Both the position numbers and the translations under genes were made by a program. Below are positions 37,708 to 47,230 of a stretch of 64,000 bases of DNA, in pieces (within the stretch, counting starts at the first letter, position 1; each line of letters begins with the position of its first letter). The notes under the pieces are model-generated. The model was not told where the DNA came from. It ran no database searches and was given only the letters and a program-made list of their open reading frames with translations. This DNA is from Aeromonas aquatica (GTDB lineage: Bacteria > Pseudomonadota > Gammaproteobacteria > Enterobacterales > Aeromonadaceae): positions 1 to 64,000 of the forward strand of contig NZ_JRGL01000087.1 of NCBI RefSeq assembly GCF_000764655.1, given 5' to 3'.

Positions 37708-38643
37708 TTAGCTAAAAAAGGTTTTTTGCAGTTGTAGATTATTTTCAGTGCAGATCTTTATTTTGTCACCTGATAGGGAGCCAAATCCTCTAAGATCCAA
37801 AGTTCCCAAGCAGAATGTATAAGTGCAAAGCATCGCGTAGTAATAGCTTTTATATCTTTCAAGAGAGGATCTACTCGTTTTAAAAGGACTTAATACAGCA
37901 CCATGGGAACGCTCATTTCTCATGTTAAAGAGCAATAACGAAAGTAAAAACTCTATTCTCTGATTAGGGCTCGGCAAATTAGCTGATTTTGTAAGGTCCA
38001 AAAATTTATATGAAGTATTACTAGGTGCTTGAGTACCTTTTTTTCCAGATAAATATAGCTTTAAAAAACTGGCGCCTTTATTAATTCGCTCGGATGAAAT
38101 GTTTCCAGTTGTTTGGTTATTATTGTCGATAGCAAATCTTTGTATAAAGTCGATATAAAACTGCCTACCAAAGCAATGAGCTGCTCTTTCTGATAGCTGA
38201 TGACTATTTGAATCAGTCAGAAAATGTGCTTCACAGATCCTCTTCACTAAAAACCGACAAGTCATTAATGGTATATTAGCACCTAGAATATTTATAATTG
38301 ACTCCCAGCATGCTCTTTCGTGATTCAAAAGTCTGTTAGGAAGTTCTTGAACAATACCTTTTATACCTTTATTAGGAAAGAAAAAGCTACCGGCTTCATC
38401 AATGATTTTGAAACAATGATCAAACATATAGTCTGGTCTGTATGGTAAAAACTCTAGTCCATCAATTAAATGCCCGATACATGTCTGGTATGTAGCGTCA
38501 TCTCCATAACCAAGTTGAATTGGTGAAAAGGGAGTGATGGACTTTGCTCTATATAATTTATCCTTAAACTTTATCTCAGCTTTAAATTGAACTAACTCCG
38601 GGAATTTATTATGACAATGTACTCTTTCTTTTTTGAAATCCAA
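37708..38643 (-). CDS. Unknown HEPN-like protein, AT-rich insert
   Basis: Protein of 311 residues, no known family by eye. Near residue 255 the stretch NMRNERSHG fits the R-x4-H (RN-x3-H) signature of HEPN ribonucleases, and it lies in a helical C-terminal region (LLSLLLFNMRNE... ERYKSYYYAMLCTYTF). Such proteins occur in toxin-antitoxin and anti-phage systems. No signal peptide. It has the same strand and AT content as the gene at 36762; 259 bases with no gene separate them. The RNase reading rests on a short motif and needs structure prediction. Confidence 0.6.
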   Translation of the reverse strand: MDFKKERVHCHNKFPELVQFKAEIKFKDKLYRAKSITPFSPIQLGYGDDATYQTCIGHLIDGLEFLPYRPDYMFDHCFKIIDEAGSFFFPNKGIKGIVQELPNRLLNHERACWESIINILGANIPLMTCRFLVKRICEAHFLTDSNSHQLSERAAHCFGRQFYIDFIQRFAIDNNNQTTGNISSERINKGASFLKLYLSGKKGTQAPSNTSYKFLDLTKSANLPSPNQRIEFLLSLLLFNMRNERSHGAVLSPFKTSRSSLERYKSYYYAMLCTYTFCLGTLDLRGFGSLSGDKIKICTENNLQLQKTFFS

Positions 38644-38679
38644 AACTATATAGCTCCAGTATAAAACACCATGGTATTT

Positions 38680-38695
38680 TGTTCTTTAAAGAACA
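38680..38695. promoter_or_regulatory. Perfect palindrome upstream of the HEPN-like gene
   Basis: TGTTCTTTAAAGAACA is a perfect 16-bp palindrome 37 bases from the start codon, with GTTAAC close by. It could be an operator for autoregulation. Confidence 0.35.
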
Positions 38696-39303
38696 TATGT
38701 TAACAATTTTTAAAAATTAAAATCAATGTGTTGGATTATCTTCTAGTTTTTTTACGTTATTTTTTTCTGGGCTGTATATAAAAACTAGTATGCATATCAT
38801 TAAAGCCTTACCATACTGCCTAAGTGAAAATAAACAATACCAATTTAATTGTTTAATGCGACAAGCCAACTTCCTTTGAAAGTTGATAAGGGGTTGAGAG
38901 ATAGAATTGAATGCTAAACCAAAATATATATTAGTAAGCTGCCGCCCCTAAGTTCCAGCCCCCAGTTTGCTGCTATTAACCCGCGATGTTTGAGCTATCT
39001 GTTGCATGGAAGCGACCCCAACGGAGCTGGTTGCCATCTGGGGCATGCTAACAGGTGGGATAAAAAACAGAAGAGGAAGGCGTTAGAAACCGGATCTTGC
39101 TCAATAAATCTGTCAGTAGAGGGGCTTTTTTGTTCTGTTTTTCTTTACGACTGGTTTGTTCTAGGTGGAAAAACTAAACAACTTTGACCCCCATTTGCCC
39201 TCTCCAGGGCCTGTCGTTGTTGTCTTGAGCCCTCTTGCAGCCATTTCATCAATGAGTCGTCGATATGTCGCCGAAAGGTCGGCCCATCCAATGGGGCAGG
39301 GGA
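38696..39303. other. Non-coding spacer, AT-rich then mixed
   Basis: Up to about 38940 the DNA is AT-rich like the two unknown genes; after that GC content rises. I see no gene, RNA gene or mobile-element end. A possible start-to-stop frame at 38990-39187 has no coding character. Confidence 0.4.
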
Positions 39304-39395
39304 GTCGTCAACGGGTGTCGAGCTCGTCACTTTTGTCGTGTCGAGCCCGGCGTCCCGCCTCGCTCGTCATCGTCACTCGCCTGAAAACGCTCGCT
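39304..39395. promoter_or_regulatory. Putative FhlA upstream sites of hydN-fdhF
   Basis: GTCGTCAA, GTGTCGAGCTCGTCAC (39315-39330), GTGTCGAG (39338-39345) and TCGTCATCGTCAC (39364-39376) repeat the TCGTCAC/TGTCG elements seen upstream of hycB, 80-160 bases from a sigma54-like promoter. Confidence 0.45.
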
Positions 39396-39459
39396 CACAC
39401 TCCTGATTACCTCTTTATTTTCAGTGCCTTGTGATTTTTATCGCACATGGAGACCGGTT

Positions 39460-39475
39460 TGGTCTGATTAATGCC
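39460..39475 (+). promoter_or_regulatory. Probable sigma54 promoter of hydN-fdhF
   Basis: TGGTCTGATTAATGCC has GG and GC separated by exactly 10 bases, the invariant part of the -24/-12 element, with 3-4 mismatches elsewhere. Start would be near 39486, leaving a leader of about 68 bases. Confidence 0.5.
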
Positions 39476-39553
39476 TAGTGGGGTGACCGGCCGCGTCGTT
39501 GCTCGTATCAGTCCGGCGGCCGGTGCAACGAACCATTTAGGATCCCTCTTTTT

Positions 39554-40141
39554 ATGAACAGCTTCGTGATTGCCGATCCCAGTCTCTGTATTGGGTGTCG
39601 TACCTGTGAGGTGGCCTGCGCCGTGTCACACCAGTCAGCGTCCTGCGCGGGCACCGTTGAGCGGGAGGGCGGTCTGCGTCTTGCCATCGAAGATGGACAT
39701 CTGGTCTCAAAAGACAGCTATTTTCAGCCCCGTCTGAAGGTGGTGGTGGGCAGCAAGGTGACCACGCCGGTGCTCTGCCGCCAGTGTGAAGACAAGCCCT
39801 GTGCCAAGGCCTGCCCCAACAACGCCATCGTCACCGAGGATGGCCACGTCAAGGTCTATCAGGCGCGCTGCATCGGCTGCAAGTCCTGTGTGGTGGCCTG
39901 CCCTTACGGCGCCATGAACGTGGTGATCAAAGAGGTGGCCCCCGCGGCCGGTGCGCTGTTCAAGGGAGTGCAAACCAAGGCGCTGGCCTTGAAGTGCGAT
40001 CTCTGCAGCCATCGCGAGGGGGGGCCGGCCTGCGTCGAGGTGTGCCCGACCCAGGCGCTGCGGCTGGTGACCCCACAGAGTCTGGCGACCCTGAGCCGGC
40101 AAAAACAGCTGGCCAGCGCCGAGGCGATGCCAGCGGGTTAG
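39554..40141 (+). CDS. hydN: HydN-like electron-transfer ferredoxin
   Basis: Protein of 195 residues with four 4Fe-4S motifs: CIGCRTCEVAC, CRQCEDKPCAKACP, CIGCKSCVVACP and CDLCSHREGGPACVEVCP. It is close in plan to HycB but lies in front of fdhF, as hydN does in E. coli, and should carry electrons from FdhF. No signal peptide. A 227-base gap separates it from fdhF. Confidence 0.9.
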   Translation: MNSFVIADPSLCIGCRTCEVACAVSHQSASCAGTVEREGGLRLAIEDGHLVSKDSYFQPRLKVVVGSKVTTPVLCRQCEDKPCAKACPNNAIVTEDGHVKVYQARCIGCKSCVVACPYGAMNVVIKEVAPAAGALFKGVQTKALALKCDLCSHREGGPACVEVCPTQALRLVTPQSLATLSRQKQLASAEAMPAG

Positions 40142-40260
40142 GTCGCGGCTTTGATGGCGATGCGGGTGTCGGCGTGTCAGCGCGGGTCTATGGGATTGAG
40201 CGTGAGCCGCAGTCCCGGCGTCGCCGACCAAGCCGACCCGCCGGATGGGCTCTGGGTGGT

Positions 40261-40309
40261 GCAGTGCCTTTCTCTGCCTTGAGTGACTTTTTCTCGTCAT
40301 AGGCACTGC
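40261..40309 (+). repeat. Inverted repeat between hydN and fdhF
   Basis: GCAGTGCCT (40261-40269) and AGGCACTGC (40301-40309) are perfect complements with 31 bases between them. It could fold in the mRNA 60 bases before the fdhF start and act as an attenuator or processing site; no strong U run follows. Confidence 0.4.
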
Positions 40310-40368
40310 CAGAGAGCCATCACCCCATCAAACCAACCATTTATCGTTAACCAACAAGAGATTGAGTC

Positions 40369-42513
40369 ATGAAAAAAGTCATCACCGTCTGCCCCTATTG
40401 CGGCACCGGTTGCAAGATCAACCTGCTGGTTGAGAACGACAAGGTGGTGGGGGCCGAGGGTGCCCACGGCCGGACCAACGAGGGGCAGCTCTGCCTCAAG
40501 GGCTACTACGGTTGGGATTTCCTGAACGACACCAACCTGCTGACCCCGCGCCTCAAGAGCCCGATGATCCGCCGCGAGCGCGGTGGCAAGCTCGAAGCCG
40601 TCTCCTGGGACGAGGCCATTGGTTTTGCCAGCAGCCGTCTCTCCGCCATCAAGGCGAAATACGGCGCCGACGCCATCATGACCACGGGCTCGGCCCGCGG
40701 CCCCGGCAACGAAGCCAACTATGTGATGCAAAAATTTGCCCGCGCCGTGCTTGGGACGAACAACGTCGATCACTGCGCGAGGGTGTGACACGCACCCTCA
40801 GTCTCCGGTCTGGAGACAACAGTAGGCAACGGCGCCATGAGCAACGCCATTCCCGAAATTCAAGAGACCAAGTGCCTGCTGGTGTTTGGTTACAATGCGG
40901 CCGACTCCCACCCCATAGTGGCGCGTCACATCCTCAAGGCGAAAGCGAACGGAGCCAAGGTGATCGTCTGCGATCCGCGCATGGTGGAAACCGCCCGCAT
41001 CGCCGATCAGTGGCTGCCGCTCAAAAACGGCTCCAACATGGCGCTGGTCAATGCCTTCGGCAACGTGCTGATCGCCGAGAACCTCTATGACAAGGAATTC
41101 GTCGCCAACTACACCGAGGGCTTTGAGACCTACAAGGCGCTGGTAGCCAAGTACACCCCGGAATATGTGGAGGAGATCACCGGCCTCAAGGCGGCGGATA
41201 TCCGCGCGGCCATTCGCACCTATGCCGAGTCGCCCGCCTCCATGATCCTGTGGGGTATGGGGGTGACTCAGTACGGTCAGGCGGTGGACGTAGTGAAAGG
41301 CCTCGCGGGGCTGGCGTTGCTCACCGGCAACTTCGGCCGGCGCGGCACCGGCTGCGGCCCGGTGCGCGGTCAGAACAACGTGCAGGGCACCTGCGACATG
41401 GGGATGCTGCCCCACCAGTTCCCGGGCTATCAGTCCGTGGCCGATCCCGCCATCAGCGCCAAGTTCGCCAAGGCCTGGGGTGTGGAGTCGCTGTCCCAGA
41501 AACCGGGTTATCGCCTGACCGAGCTCAGCCACAAGGTGGAGGAGGGCAAGTGCAAGGCCTTCTACATCTTCGGCGAAGATCCGGCCCAGACGGAAGCGGA
41601 TCTCGCCCAGTTCAGGCGCACCCTGGGGGGCATGGAGCTGGTGATAGTCCAGGACATCTTCATGACCCAGACCGCCGAGATGGCGGATGTGATCTTGCCC
41701 GCCACCAGTTGGGGCGAGCACGAGGGGGTCTACAGCTCGGCGGATCGCGGCTTCCAGCGCTTCTACAAGGCGGTGACCCCGCCGGACAATGTCAAACCGG
41801 ACTGGGCCATCTTCTCCCTGATGGCGACCGCCATGGGTTATCCCATGGAGTACCGGGATACAAACCAGATCTGGGACGAGATGCGGGCACTCTGCCCACT
41901 CTACGCCGGGGTCAGCTACGACAAGATGGCGGATCTCAAGAGCGTGCAGTGGCCTTGCCCGACCGAGGATCACCCGGGCACCAGCACCCTGTTCGAGGGC
42001 AATGTGTTCACCACCCCGAGCGGCAAGGGTCAGCTCATCGCCTCCGAGTGGCGGCCACCCCTGGAGCAGCCCGACGAAAACTACCCGCTGGTGCTCTCCA
42101 CTGTGCGGGAGGTGGGTCACTACTCCTGCCGCTCCATGACCGGCAACTGCTCGGCGCTGCAGACCCTGGCCGATGAGCCCGGCTATGTGCAGATCCACCC
42201 GAAGGATGCGCAACAGCTTGGGGTCAAGGATCAGGCGCTGGTCTGGATCTCGTCTCGCCGTGGCAAGGTGATCACCCGCGCCAACTACAACGAGCGGGTG
42301 AACGCCGGGGTGGTCTACATGACCTACCAGTGGTGGATAGGGGCCTGCAACGAGCTCACCATAGAGCACGTGGACCCCGTCTCCTACACCCCAGAGTACA
42401 AATACTGCGCGGTGAAAATAGAGCGAATTGATAATCAGTCTGAGGCGGAGAATTATGTCCAGACCGAATACAGTGCGCTCAAGGCGAAATTGCGCAGCGC
42501 CGCCAAGGGGTAA
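40369..42513 (+). CDS. fdhF: Formate dehydrogenase H, selenoprotein (in-frame TGA = Sec140)
   Basis: Protein of 714 residues (E. coli 715) if TGA at 40786-40788 is read as selenocysteine, which falls at residue 140, the exact E. coli position, in NVDHCARV-Sec-HAPS. Automatic calling would split it into 40369-40788 and 40837-42513. The N-terminus has the 4Fe-4S ligands CPYCGTGC and CLKG. Molybdopterin-guanine-dinucleotide binding stretches such as GYNAADSHPIVARHI and MGVTQYGQ are present, as is STVREVGHYSCRSMTGNC near the C-terminus. It is cytoplasmic and oxidises formate to CO2, giving electrons to HydN/HycB. selA, selB and selC are 15 kb away in the same locus. Confidence 0.97.
40786..40832 (+). 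promoter_or_regulatory. Bacterial SECIS element of fdhF
   Basis: Directly after the UGA, GTCTCC-GGTCT-GGAGAC (40801-40817) forms a 6-bp stem with the loop GGUCU that SelB recognises in the E. coli fdhF SECIS. The distance from the UGA (12 bases to the stem) is right. Flanking bases still code for FdhF. Confidence 0.88.
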
Positions 42514-42594
42514 GTCTCGTTAAATAAAGTGGATCCAGGCTCTGTTCGCAGGGCCCGGATCCCCTCATCCTTTTTTCAATTGGCAGGAACCATC

Positions 42595-42993
42595 ATGAGA
42601 AGTGAATTAACTATCTCGTTCGGGATCTTTTATGTTTCAGCCTATTTGCTGGCAATGTTATTGGGCATGGGGTGTTACCTCTGGTACGACGAATTGATAT
42701 TCCTGCTGGGCTTTGGTTTCTTCGGCTGTTTTATCGCCGCACGTATCGCCATGGGGGCCGTGCTGGCGGCTCTGAGCGTGCAGTTGGCCTGGTTCATCGC
42801 CTTCCTCTCCACCACCCTGATCAACAGCCTGCTGATGGGCCTGGTTGCGCTGGTTGTCTACCTGACCCACCAGGCGGTATCTGAAGAAATATCCGATAAT
42901 ATCAGTGGGTTATTGGTTGCCTTTCAGCTGCTGTCTGCCGGCTTCATCTTCGGCGGCCTCAAGCTCTATCGCCATGATCTGCACCCCTCCTGA
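42595..42993 (+). CDS. Small membrane protein in the formate hydrogenlyase unit, unknown
   Basis: Protein of 132 residues with four predicted helices (starting ISFGIFYVSAYLLAMLLGMG, then FLLGFGFFGCFIAARIAMGAV, LAWFIAFLSTTLINSLLMGL, and a C-terminal LLVAFQLLSAGFIFGGLKLY). I do not recognise the family. The ATG at 42595 has AGGAAC before it; the longer frame from 42529 adds only a hydrophilic, unlikely segment. It lies 81 bases after fdhF and before fhlA, so is likely transcribed with fdhF. It might be a formate or CO2/proton-linked membrane component, or an assembly factor; this is a guess from position. Confidence 0.75.
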   Translation: MRSELTISFGIFYVSAYLLAMLLGMGCYLWYDELIFLLGFGFFGCFIAARIAMGAVLAALSVQLAWFIAFLSTTLINSLLMGLVALVVYLTHQAVSEEISDNISGLLVAFQLLSAGFIFGGLKLYRHDLHPS

Positions 42994-43047
42994 GACGGGA
43001 CAAGGCGCGTCGAGTCGCACTGGCTCGCGGCCGGATAGAGTGTTCTG

Positions 43048-43073
43048 AATATCGCCGGGAGCGGCGGTATATT
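43048..43073 (+). terminator. Hairpin after the membrane protein gene
   Basis: AATATCGCCG (43048-43057), loop GGAG, CGGCGGTATATT (43062-43073) with one bulge. No U run, so termination is uncertain. Confidence 0.4.
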
Positions 43074-43200
43074 TCCAGCGGGAGGAATAAACATGCCCTG
43101 CTTATGAATAATAGGCGGACGGGCGCGGTTGTAATGCCATTGGGCCTACTCTATGATGCGACGCACCAGCACGATGCTATTTCAATGGATGTTTGTTTTT

Positions 43201-43234
43201 ATAATTAAGTGTTAATTTGTTAAGTCTTAATTAT
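43201..43234. promoter_or_regulatory. AT-rich dyad upstream of fhlA
   Basis: ATAATTAAG (43201-43209) and CTTAATTAT (43226-43234) are perfect complements, with GTTAA repeated inside the 16-base spacer. It is the most marked feature of the 335-base gap before fhlA, about 95 bases from its start. Regulator unknown. A TATAAT (43312-43317) sits too near the fhlA ATG to be a normal -10. Confidence 0.4.
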
Positions 43235-43328
43235 AACATCTGACGGAATTGGCTGAGGCATCGTTTATCGTCGTTGCTGATTGCAATGTGCCTGCAATTT
43301 CCCCACACAGATATAATGCGAGGCCAGA

Positions 43329-45479
43329 ATGCTGAATCTGAGTGCCATTCCGTTGACCGATATTTCCCCCATCTGGGATGACGGCTTTCTCTCCCTCTCC
43401 AAGACCCTGCTCTCCGCCGTCACTCTGGACGACTTCATCGAGAAGCTGAACCGGATCGAGGCCTGTTTCGGTGGCGTGACCCGGGTCAACCTCATCCTCA
43501 ATCTGGGGGGAGAGGAGGCGGTGGTCTGCTTCATGGGGGAGCAGGGCCCGCAGCACCTCGTCTGCCGCAAGGGGGATCTGCACTTTTCCGCCCACTCGGA
43601 GCAGGCCATCGTCCTGCCGGCGGCCCGCTTCGTGAACCGATGCGCCAAGCTTGCCAGCACCCCGGTGTATGACGGCCTGCAATCCTATTGCCAGTTGCCC
43701 ATCACCACGGCTCGCAGCCACCTGGGCGGGGTGGAGTTCATCAGCACCCAGCCCAATGCCTTCCCGATGGAGACCCTGGCCAAGCTGACCCAGCTCGCCG
43801 CCATCGTCGCCATTGCGCTGGAGAGCGTGCAGGACAAGGAGCGCACCCTGGAGCAGGCCCACTCCCTACGCCTGGAGCGCGACAGTTGCAAGATCCTGGT
43901 GGACGTGACCAATGCGGTGATTAAATTAGTGCGCATCGCCGAGCTGCCAAAGAGCCTGTTCGCCATACTGCAGCACCATTTTTCCATCAGCAGCCTCTGT
44001 CTGGCCGAATACAACGCCACCTCCGACAGCTTCAAAAGCTATCTGGTGAACCCGCGGGAGAGCGATCAACCCGGCATCATCAACCACTCCTGCTTCGAGA
44101 AACACTGCCTACAAGGGGCGCTCATCCAGAGCGAGCCCTTCTTCGTCTACCGCGAGCAGGGCCACGGCTGCAATTCCGGCTGTCGCTTCAGCGCCCAGAT
44201 CCTGCCCCCCGATGCAAGCAGCTCCTGCATCCTGCCGCTGCGTTATCGCGGCAACCTGCTGGGGGTACTGATCCTCTCCCACCCGAGGGCCGATTTTTTT
44301 GCCGACATCGACCTCTCCCTGCTGGAGCAGGTGGCGGCGCGCACGGCGATCGCCATGAACAACGTGCAGGCGCAGCAGGAGATTTCCAACACCAACGGCG
44401 CCCGCGAGAAGACCATCAGGGTGGCCGACAGTCAGCCCGATGCCGACTTTGCCAACATCATCCATCAGAGCGCCGCGATGCAGAGCGTGCTGGAGAAGGT
44501 GAGGCTGGTGGCCCAGAGCGACTGCTCGGTGCTGATCCTGGGGGAGACGGGCACCGGCAAGGAGCTGATCGCCCAGGCCATCCATGGCTTGAGCCAGCGC
44601 AATGAGCAGGAGATGGTGAAGGTGAACTGCGCCGCCATCCCCACCGGTCTCATCGAGAGCGACCTGTTCGGCCATGAGAAGGGGGCCTTCACCGGCGCCC
44701 TGAGCCAGCGCATCGGCCGCTTCGAGCGGGCCCACAAGGGCACCCTGTTCCTGGATGAAGTGGGGGACATGCCCCTGGACCTGCAACCCAAGCTCTTGCG
44801 GGTGCTGCAGGAGCACGAGCTGGAGCGGGTTGGCAACAGCAATCCCATCGCCATCGACGTGCGGCTGGTGGCGGCCACCAACTGCGATCTGCTCTCCATG
44901 GTCAAGAACAAGCGCTTTCGCAGCGATCTCTACTACCGGCTCAACGTCTTCCCCATCGAGCTGCCACCCCTGCGCGAGCGGCGCGAGGACATACCGCTTT
45001 TGGTCAACTTCTTCATCAAGAAGATCGCCAGGCGGATGCGGCGCAACATCACCGCCATCCCGGCCGATGCCATGAAGATGCTGGTCTCCTTGCCCTGGTA
45101 CGGCAACATCCGCGAGCTGGAGAACATCATAGAGCGGGCCGTGGTGATGACCCGCGGCCAGGTGCTCAACCTCTCCCCGGACGAGCTCTTGCCCCTCAAG
45201 GGCTTTCACAAGATTGAGACCCTAGTCTATGACGAGCCCTCCCAGGGGCTGTTCGGCGGCAAGGGCAGTCACGGAGAGCGGGCCCAAGCCGCGGGGGAGC
45301 GCGACGGCATGCAGGGGGAGGATGAGCGCGAGGCCATCATCGCCGCCCTGCGGGCCTGCAACGGCATCGTCGCCGGCGAGCGGGGGGCCGCCAACCGGCT
45401 CGGCATGAAGCGCACCACCCTGCTCTCCAGGATGAAGCGGCTCGGTATCTCGGCGAAAGCCCCCGAGACCCTCGACTAA
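43329..45479 (+). CDS. fhlA: Formate hydrogenlyase transcriptional activator FhlA (sigma54-dependent)
   Basis: Protein of 716 residues (E. coli 692). Two GAF-like sensor domains in the first 350 residues, which bind formate and so need no phosphorylation; an AAA+ domain from about residue 375 with GETGTGKE (about 405), the sigma54 contact GAFTGA and the Walker [10 protein letters not shown]; and a C-terminal Fis-type helix-turn-helix ([21 protein letters not shown]). It should act at the sigma54 promoters before hycB and hydN. AGG four bases upstream of the ATG is a modest Shine-Dalgarno. Confidence 0.94.
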   Translation: MLNLSAIPLTDISPIWDDGFLSLSKTLLSAVTLDDFIEKLNRIEACFGGVTRVNLILNLGGEEAVVCFMGEQGPQHLVCRKGDLHFSAHSEQAIVLPAARFVNRCAKLASTPVYDGLQSYCQLPITTARSHLGGVEFISTQPNAFPMETLAKLTQLAAIVAIALESVQDKERTLEQAHSLRLERDSCKILVDVTNAVIKLVRIAELPKSLFAILQHHFSISSLCLAEYNATSDSFKSYLVNPRESDQPGIINHSCFEKHCLQGALIQSEPFFVYREQGHGCNSGCRFSAQILPPDASSSCILPLRYRGNLLGVLILSHPRADFFADIDLSLLEQVAARTAIAMNNVQAQQEISNTNGAREKTIRVADSQPDADFANIIHQSAAMQSVLEKVRLVAQSDCSVLILGETGTGKELIAQAIHGLSQRNEQEMVKVNCAAIPTGLIESDLFGHEKGAFTGALSQRIGRFERAHKGTLFLDEVGDMPLDLQPKLLRVLQEHELERVGNSNPIAIDVRLVAATNCDLLSMVKNKRFRSDLYYRLNVFPIELPPLRERREDIPLLVNFFIKKIARRMRRNITAIPADAMKMLVSLPWYGNIRELENIIERAVVMTRGQVLNLSPDELLPLKGFHKIETLVYDEPSQGLFGGKGSHGERAQAAGERDGMQGEDEREAIIAALRACNGIVAGERGAANRLGMKRTTLLSRMKRLGISAKAPETLD

Positions 45480-45490
45480 GGACGGCGCAG

Positions 45491-46318
45491 TTGTTGTCAG
45501 AGAACGAAGGGGCATCCCCCCTGCACGGCCTGTGCGCCCCCCGCGAGGTGGTGCACTACCACAGAGAGGGGAGTCGCACCGACAGCGCCATGCTGTTGCC
45601 CGCCGAGACCCCGGTGGCGCTGGTCTACAACGGCATCGCCCACGGCGTCATGATGTGCTCGGCCGCGGATCTGGAGGATTTTGCCATCGGCTTCTCGCTG
45701 TCCGAGGGGATCATCGACGGCCTGCACGACATCCACGACATAGAGCGAGTCGATGGCTGCCAGGGCATCGAGTTGCAGATCACCCTGGCCAATCGCTGCG
45801 TCCATCGCCTGAAAGAGAAGAAGCGCACTCTGGCCGGGCGCACCGGCTGCGGCATTTGTGGCAGCGAGAGCCTGGAGCAGGTGGTGCGCACCTTGCCCTC
45901 CCTGCCCGACAGCCAGCGCTTCGAGGTGACCCTGATCGACAAGGTGCTGGACGCGCTGCGCCCGCTGCAGTTGCTGGGGCAGAGCACCGGCGCCACCCAT
46001 GCCGCCGTGCATGTTGACGGGGCGGGCAACATCCTCGCCATTCGCGAGGACGTGGGCCGTCATATCGCGCTCGACAAGTTGGTGGGGCACCTTTGCCGCA
46101 GTGGTCGGCGTGACGGCGCCATCCTGGTGACCAGCCGAGCCAGCTTCGAGATGGTGCAAAAGTGCGCCAGCGCCGGGGTCGAGATCCTGCTCGCTATCTC
46201 GGCGGCCACCGGGCTCGCGGTGGAGCGGGCCGAGCAGACCGGCCTCACCCTGGTGGGCTTCTGTCGCCCGGGCCGGGCCGAGATCTACAGCGGCCGCCAG
46301 CGCATCTTGCTGGAATAA
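45491..46318 (+). CDS. fdhD: Formate dehydrogenase sulfurtransferase FdhD
   Basis: Protein of 275 residues. It transfers sulfur from IscS to the molybdenum cofactor of formate dehydrogenases; the reactive cysteines are in [26 protein letters not shown] and [11 protein letters not shown] are family blocks. The start is one of two neighbouring TTG codons (45491, 45494); no ATG or GTG is near. It is 11 bases after fhlA, so probably cotranscribed. In E. coli fdhD is not beside fhlA. Confidence 0.93.
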   Translation: MLSENEGASPLHGLCAPREVVHYHREGSRTDSAMLLPAETPVALVYNGIAHGVMMCSAADLEDFAIGFSLSEGIIDGLHDIHDIERVDGCQGIELQITLANRCVHRLKEKKRTLAGRTGCGICGSESLEQVVRTLPSLPDSQRFEVTLIDKVLDALRPLQLLGQSTGATHAAVHVDGAGNILAIREDVGRHIALDKLVGHLCRSGRRDGAILVTSRASFEMVQKCASAGVEILLAISAATGLAVERAEQTGLTLVGFCRPGRAEIYSGRQRILLE

Positions 46319-46366
46319 GCGCGCCCGGGCTCCACAGTCTCGCCTCACCCGGCGAGGCGCCGATCA

Positions 46367-46395
46367 TTGGCGCTCGGGGCCGGCTCGGGTATAGT
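46367..46395 (+). promoter_or_regulatory. Sigma70 promoter of recR
   Basis: TTGGCG (46367-46372), 17-base spacer, TATAGT (46390-46395). About 80 bases before recR, giving recR its own promoter after the fdhD end. Confidence 0.6.
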
Positions 46396-46481
46396 CCTGC
46401 GCCAACAAGATAGGTTTGGATGGATAAGCCCTGGCCACGAGCCCGGCTTGTCCCTCTGGCGCGGCTTTAAAGGATATCCCC

Positions 46482-47084
46482 ATGAAATTCAGTCCCCTGC
46501 TCGATGAGATGATGAAGGCGCTGCAGGTGCTGCCGGGCGTCGGCCCCAAGTCGGCCCAGCGCATGGCGTTCACCCTGCTCGAGCGTGAGCGCAGCGGCGG
46601 CCTGCGTCTGGCCTCATTGCTCAACCGGGCGCTGACCGAGATAGGTCATTGCAGCCACTGCCGCACCTTCACCGAGAACGATCGCTGCGAGATCTGCGCG
46701 AACCCCAAACGGGAGGAGAGCGGTTTGCTGTGCGTGGTGGAGAGCCCGGCGGACGTGGCGGCCATCGAGCACACCGGCCAGTTCTCCGGCCGCTACTTCG
46801 TGCTGATGGGGCACCTGTCACCCCTCGACGGCATAGGCCCGGAAGAGCTGGGGCTGGAGATTTTGGAGCGGCGACTCAAGGATGAATCCATCAAGGAGCT
46901 GATCCTTGCCACCAATCCCACCATCGAAGGAGATGCCACCGCCTGGTACATCGCCGACATGGCGCGGGCCGCCGGGGTCGAGGTGAGCCGCATCGCCCAC
47001 GGGGTGCCGGTGGGGGGAGAACTGGAGCTGGTGGATGGCACTACGCTGTCTCACTCCCTGATGGGACGGCAGCGGCTGAAATAA
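46482..47084 (+). CDS. recR: Recombination mediator RecR
   Basis: Protein of 200 residues. Helix-hairpin-helix ([14 protein letters not shown]), a C4 zinc finger (CSHCRTF...CEIC) and a Toprim domain ([15 protein letters not shown]). With RecFO it loads RecA on gapped DNA. In E. coli and relatives dnaX-ybaB precede recR; here fdhD does. Confidence 0.96.
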   Translation: MKFSPLLDEMMKALQVLPGVGPKSAQRMAFTLLERERSGGLRLASLLNRALTEIGHCSHCRTFTENDRCEICANPKREESGLLCVVESPADVAAIEHTGQFSGRYFVLMGHLSPLDGIGPEELGLEILERRLKDESIKELILATNPTIEGDATAWYIADMARAAGVEVSRIAHGVPVGGELELVDGTTLSHSLMGRQRLK

Positions 47085-47130
47085 CCGGTCTGGGAGCCGG
47101 CCAAAAAATCGGCAATCGAGGTTGTCATGA

Positions 47131-47162
47131 GGGGCGAGTGAGCAAGATTGCACACTCGCCCC
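47131..47162 (+). terminator. Hairpin between recR and htpG
   Basis: Perfect 10-bp stem GGGGCGAGTG/CACTCGCCCC (47131-47140 with 47153-47162), followed only by TTGATATTT. Its end touches the heat-shock -35 element of htpG. Confidence 0.5.
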
Positions 47163-47189
47163 TTGATATTTGGGAGGCCACCCCCATCT
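47162..47189 (+). promoter_or_regulatory. Sigma32 heat-shock promoter of htpG
   Basis: CTTGATA (47162-47168), 13 bases, CCCCATCT (47182-47189): near-consensus CTTGAAA-N13-CCCCATNT, 42 bases from the htpG start. Confidence 0.85.
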
Positions 47190-47230
47190 AGGTTGGGAAT
47201 CTGTTCAACCGACGTTTTGAGGATTGGTCG

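Noticed and set aside
39165-39434. Small ORF upstream of hydN
   Set aside because: It overlaps the putative enhancer sites, has no Shine-Dalgarno and no coding pattern.
36153-39553. Integrase, transposase or flanking direct repeats around the AT-rich insert
   Set aside because: No recombinase gene and no clear repeated ends are visible by eye; the transfer route stays unknown.
40369-42513. fdhF as two genes or a nonsense-mutated pseudogene
   Set aside because: The TGA is at the known selenocysteine position with a SECIS hairpin after it, and the frame continues unbroken to the normal length.
43312-43317. TATAAT just before fhlA as its promoter
   Set aside because: It lies 11 bases before the ATG, which would leave no room for a leader with the Shine-Dalgarno, and no matching -35 is present.
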